NCBI GenBank assembly: GCA_037951165.1
Contig: JBBDHG010000160.1
Span: 62,001 to 126,000 of the forward strand
DNA from: Lophius americanus
Taxonomy: Eukaryota > Chordata > Actinopteri > Lophiiformes > Lophiidae
Length of the DNA: 64,000 nt
Direction of reading: 5' to 3'
In this document: positions 60,441 through 64,000 of the stretch, in pieces
Position numbering within the stretch: the stretch's first letter is position 1
How the letters are laid out: each line of letters starts with the position of its first letter
Program-made: the position numbers and the translations under genes
Notes under the pieces: generated by a model
What the model saw: the letters and a program-made list of their open reading frames with translations, nothing else
Told to the model about the DNA's origin: nothing
The model's database searches: none

Positions 60441-60758
60441 ATGGCCGACGTTCTAGTCTGAGATCAAGCCTGGACTCCACTTCCTGTCCTGCTGAGTGGA
60501 GTGACGCTCTAATGGAGAATCTATCCATTAATAATGTTGGTCTCTGTCCCAGTCGGGAGCAGTAAATCTGAAAAAACGATCGGTAATGAGCTTCACTCTG
60601 TTTTAATACGTCTGCATTAGTTTATTCATGCATTCATTAATGAGATGTATGAGAACTAAAAACACGAGAATACCTGAAATACATTTATTAAGTAATCTCT
60701 AATAGATTTTAATGTATGTATGTATGTTATAATTTGCTGTCGGAAGGAAATTCATTTT

Positions 60759-60789
60759 TCTTCTTCTTCTTATTATTATTATTATTATT
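60759..60789. repeat. (TTC)n(TTA)n compound repeat
   Basis: Four TTC then six or seven TTA units. Confidence 0.92.
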
Positions 60790-61110
60790 TAAATAGTGTA
60801 ATAAATTGAAATAACTTTTAACGTGTTTGCAGTTAGATAATTCTGCAAAGAGTTCATATGAATTAAATTGAATTGAAATAGAGGAAGTTTTCACAACTTA
60901 TTCCATTTAATTAATTTGAGCATGCAATTTTATGTTACTATATATTTTTTAATCTTTATATATAATTTTAAGTACATGTTATATAATTTGATAAACAAAT
61001 CTATATTACTCAAAAATTATGGGTCAAATGAAGGAAGCACAAAGCAAAAGGGATTCAACGATTTCAAATTCATTGAAATTCTTAACCAATAACTTTGTTT
61101 AGAATGTGTC

Positions 61111-61432
61111 TTTTGCAGCAAAGACATTATTTTATGGCAATAATGCACTTTGTGGCATCGACACCACTTTGAAGCAATGACATCACTTAACAGAAACACC
61201 TCCTCTTTGCCCCAATGACATCAATATTCAGGACTGATACCACTTAGCAGCAACCTCGCCACTTTATAGCGATGACACAGCTTCAACTCAACAACGCTTT
61301 GCGATAACGGCGCAGTTTTAGCAGGAAAAAATCAGCATTTTATGACAAGGATATCACTTTATGGCAATAACCTTACTTTGATGCAAATGTCACCACTTAA
61401 TGGCAAAGATGCAACTTTACATTAACAACACT
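61111..61432 (+). repeat. Ancient degenerate minisatellite, about 19-bp unit, about 16 copies
   Basis: Units approximate cactttatggcaatgacat. Clear examples start near 61147 (cactttgtggcatcgacac), 61166 (cactttgaagcaatgacat), 61250 and 61350 (cactttatggcaataacc). Lengths vary from 16 to 22 bp. It directly precedes the transposase relic at 61443. Confidence 0.6.
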
Positions 61433-61442
61433 GAGGAGAAGA

Positions 61443-61797
61443 GATGCACTATGGGTAGTAGATAAGTCGGGGGAAGCAGTGTGCTGCTTTGGGCTTGGTT
61501 CTGTTGGAAAATCTTGGCTCCTTCCATTCATGTGATGTTACTTTGACATGTAGCACCTGGCCAAACATTGCTAGGAAACGGTATTCCCTCACAGCAGTGG
61601 CGTCTTCCAGAAGGATGACGCCCATGACCCAGTCCAGAAACGGTTCAGGAATTCTTCTGAGGGACACAACAACCAGGTCCAGGTGCTGACTCAGCCTGCA
61701 GATTCCTCAGAACTCAATCTAATGGAGCATCTATTAGTGGTCCGATCCTTGGAGGCCCCACCTCACAAAAAAAAAAAAGCGTCTGGGTGGGAGAACA
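61443..61797 (+). pseudogene. Tc1-like transposase, C-terminal DDE-domain relic
   Basis: The + strand carries, in order and with frameshifts and stops, MGSR, GSSVLLWAWFCWKILAP, IHVMLL, GNGIPSQQW, SPETVQEFF and LGGPTSQ, which follow the catalytic half of a fish Tc1-like transposase (GG..M.W, G.G.....FQ.DNAP region, ..VQE.F, ...P.SPDLNPIEH region). The second catalytic segment is degraded, and 12 A bases at about 61769-61780 sit at a small internal deletion. No end sequence was found on either side. Same family as 43483-43965 and 59216-59699. Confidence 0.75.
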
Positions 61798-62807
61798 CGT
61801 AATGACTCCGCTCACCCAGCTCCCGTTCCTTCTATTGTCAGCCTGGCTGAGGTGAGTCATCAGGTAACGGCTCCCTCAAAACAGCTGGAGGGAGTCGCGG
61901 GGTCATGTGACATCGGCCCGGGGGCCTATCCGGCCGCCACGGAGCGCCCAGCATTCCTGAGCGTCTGCAGGTTGTTTGATATTGGATAACACTGATTCGC
62001 CCAGTGGCCTTTTCTCAGCGCCACCTTCGCTACAATCTGGCGTTTGCGGTAGGAGAGGCGGCGTTCTGTTTCTGTTCGCCTTCCCTCAGGCGCTGAGATT
62101 CAGAGCTTTTATTACATTGTTTGGGTTCACGTCGCCTCGCTGGTGTGAGCGCTCCATCAAAAAAAACCTGTCAGCCGCCGTCAGCCGCCGTCTTCAGGCG
62201 CTGAAGATGAAAGCTAGCTTACATGCTAATGAAAAGAAATGCCTCATAGCATCGTTTAAGTTTGATTAATGGAATCTATTTGATTTTACTTTAATAATCA
62301 TACATTGAAAATATATTTATTCAAATATCATAGAATCTTATGAAATTATGAAAAAAATTACATTTTAAGTTAAAAATAAGTTAAAGCTATGAAATATTTC
62401 TGACTATAGAACAATCCGGATTTAACTGGAACTTAAACTTTATGAGATTGTTTCACATATAATAGATTTAAAACCCAGGATAAACTTACATTTCTACTCG
62501 TTTGGTTCGTGGTTTAATCACAAAAACGCGTCACGTTAAATCTAAATAAAAGTTTTTAAGGTTAAAATCATGAAAAGGCAAATGGATAAAAAAAAAATCT
62601 TACCTGAAACTGAAATTACATAAATATTAAATCTTAGGCTTAAATACTTTTCGAGTGTTTGTAGCTTTACAAATATAAACGTTAGACATCAAATTGCTAA
62701 ATCAAATAGAAGTAGTTCACCGATGTGTGGAATCGTTTTAGTGAAGCTTCACCGCAGTTAATGAAAGTTATTTCTTATTTTTTTCACATTCCCTTGTTTG
62801 CATTTGC

Positions 62808-62838
<31 letters not shown>

Positions 62839-64000
62839 TGAATCTGGATCGACGCCAAAATGTAATGGGTTTGCCCCCGGCCTGGGTCAAACCAACCACC
62901 GGGCTCGGGTCAGAATTGAAGCTCCTGAGCCTCAGCTACTAGTCTTTGATTCAGTTTTAATTTAGTTTCCAGTCCCTGGTTTTGAGAATCCCTCCAGTAC
63001 ATAAATGTTCCTCTTAATGTGAACTAACCAGACCCGTCCCACCCACTGATCCCGAGTCCAGACTTCTCCCTCCTAGCTTAAAGAAATCTGTCACATGACC
63101 TCGTGACTGTCTGAAAAAGAGGTGGATCTGGACCCTGATGAAGATTAGGAAGGAGAAGCTTTTCCTGTTAGTAAACCTAGATAGATGGATGGATGTGTGC
63201 GTCATTACTGGGACGGGGGGGGGATTAAGTGGGGGTATCCCCTGTTATTTGGGTTAGCGTGTTTGGAGGTCTCCTCTTTTTGTTCGAATCTCATCGAGTG
63301 TGAAAATCGGGGGCAGCCCTGAGGCCCCCCCCCCCAGCATCCTCACCTCTCATCCCAACAAGCTCAAGCAAACGTTTGAAGGAAATATTAACCTAAGGAC
63401 GCTGGCAGCTGTCACTCACAGCAACGGGACGCAGTCAACGACACAGACGGGGTCCAGGCGCCGGATTTATTTCACAGCCTCAGAGTTGGGAGAGGCCCGG
63501 AGAAAATGTGGGCGGAAAACGCGTCATCAATAAAGTCATCATCAAAGTTTGAGCAATAGCAGAAAATGGACGAGCGACTGGATGTAAGCCCAACTTTTTT
63601 AATCCAAACTTTGGTCCAGGGACGGAAATAAGAGAACGCATCAGAAAAAAATGAAAGCGTCATCTATTGTGTTTATTCAAACTATGACAATCGTGATTTT
63701 CTATTATCACAGGGAGTTTTTAATCAAGACAGAAACCATCATCTGCTCCGACAGCCTTCGGATCAAGACTGCGTGCCAACAAGAACCAAAATGGGGAACC
63801 AAAACCCCGACAGCTACAATCAGAAAGCAGAAGCAGCTCATGTGTATCCAACCTGACCTCGCTAAGACTAATGGCCGCTAACAGATGGCGCAGGTTCATG
63901 TTTCATTAAGACGGGGACTCCAGAGTGTTTGGCTCCAAGTGAATCAAAACAGGATCTGTAATCTGAGCTGCAAACACCGCCTCAACCTCCAGAGAGTTTA
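61798..64000. other. About 2.2 kb with no gene
   Basis: Contains a 28-base A run at 62808-62835 and short G or C runs (63217-63224, 63327-63336). No coding potential or mobile element recognised. Confidence 0.4.
62808..62835 (+). repeat. Poly-A tract, 28 bases
   Basis: Uninterrupted A run. It could be the tail of a retrocopy, but nothing recognisable precedes it. Confidence 0.9.

Larger units (their letters stand above)
59700..61110. other. No gene; three short simple repeats
   Basis: GAA repeat at 60404-60440, ATGT at about 60711-60728 and TTC/TTA at 60759-60789. The 110-codon frame at 59851-60183 has no domain. Confidence 0.4.

Overview
The window looks like vertebrate, most likely teleost (probably percomorph) fish, nuclear DNA from a gene-poor intergenic or intronic region. 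I found no exon, RNA gene, CRISPR array, operon or prokaryotic signal. The longest open reading frames (about 600 codons, minus strand near 54-55 kb) come from an octanucleotide array that lacks stops in its reverse strand. The fish assignment rests on dense dinucleotide repeats, Tc1-like transposon relics with TIRs of the 'cagccataacatta' type, a LINE 3' end with an (ATT)n tail, and several short interspersed repeats I know to be abundant in teleosts. Family names come from memory of typical sequences and have not been checked against a database.

Layout. 0-5 kb: two copies (about 0.3-0.9 and 4.2-5.1 kb, opposite strands) of a repeat with terminal inverted repeats that I cannot name; the second carries a nested 286-bp insertion with an 11-bp duplication. 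5-8 kb: GA repeat, a long G-poor CCAAC-rich tract, an AT-rich block and a TAA repeat. 10-13.3 kb: two diverged copies of a CpG-rich dispersed repeat, the second lying inside a degenerate 27-bp tandem array. 17.5-24 kb: a LINE reverse-transcriptase 3' relic, a CpG-dense patch (19.2-19.7), a degenerate 30-bp minisatellite (20.65-21.1), a Tc1-like fragment and a third copy of the unnamed family. 24-34 kb: GA repeats, a 31-base poly-G tract and teleost interspersed repeats. 35.0-36.2 kb: a 23-bp minisatellite, a 180-bp inverted repeat and a poly-G tract back to back. 39.3-39.8 kb: two copies, 200 bp apart, of a BED zinc-finger relic of hAT type. 41.8-44 kb: LINE tail, fourth copy of the unnamed family, poly-G(25), internally deleted Tc1-like element. 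49-56 kb: CA, 19-bp, AAT and CT repeats, fifth copy of the unnamed family, a local cluster of one repeat motif, and a 1.48-kb (TAAGTGTG)n array of about 185 units. 59-62 kb: a Tc1-like deletion derivative with both TIRs, a degenerate 19-bp minisatellite and a Tc1-like transposase C-terminal relic.

No set of genes works together here. The most useful leads are the unnamed TIR family (five clear copies), the phase-perfect octamer array with an internal long-range duplication, the 35-36 kb cluster of unusual DNA structures, and the duplicated BED finger relic. I do not see an undescribed protein-based system.
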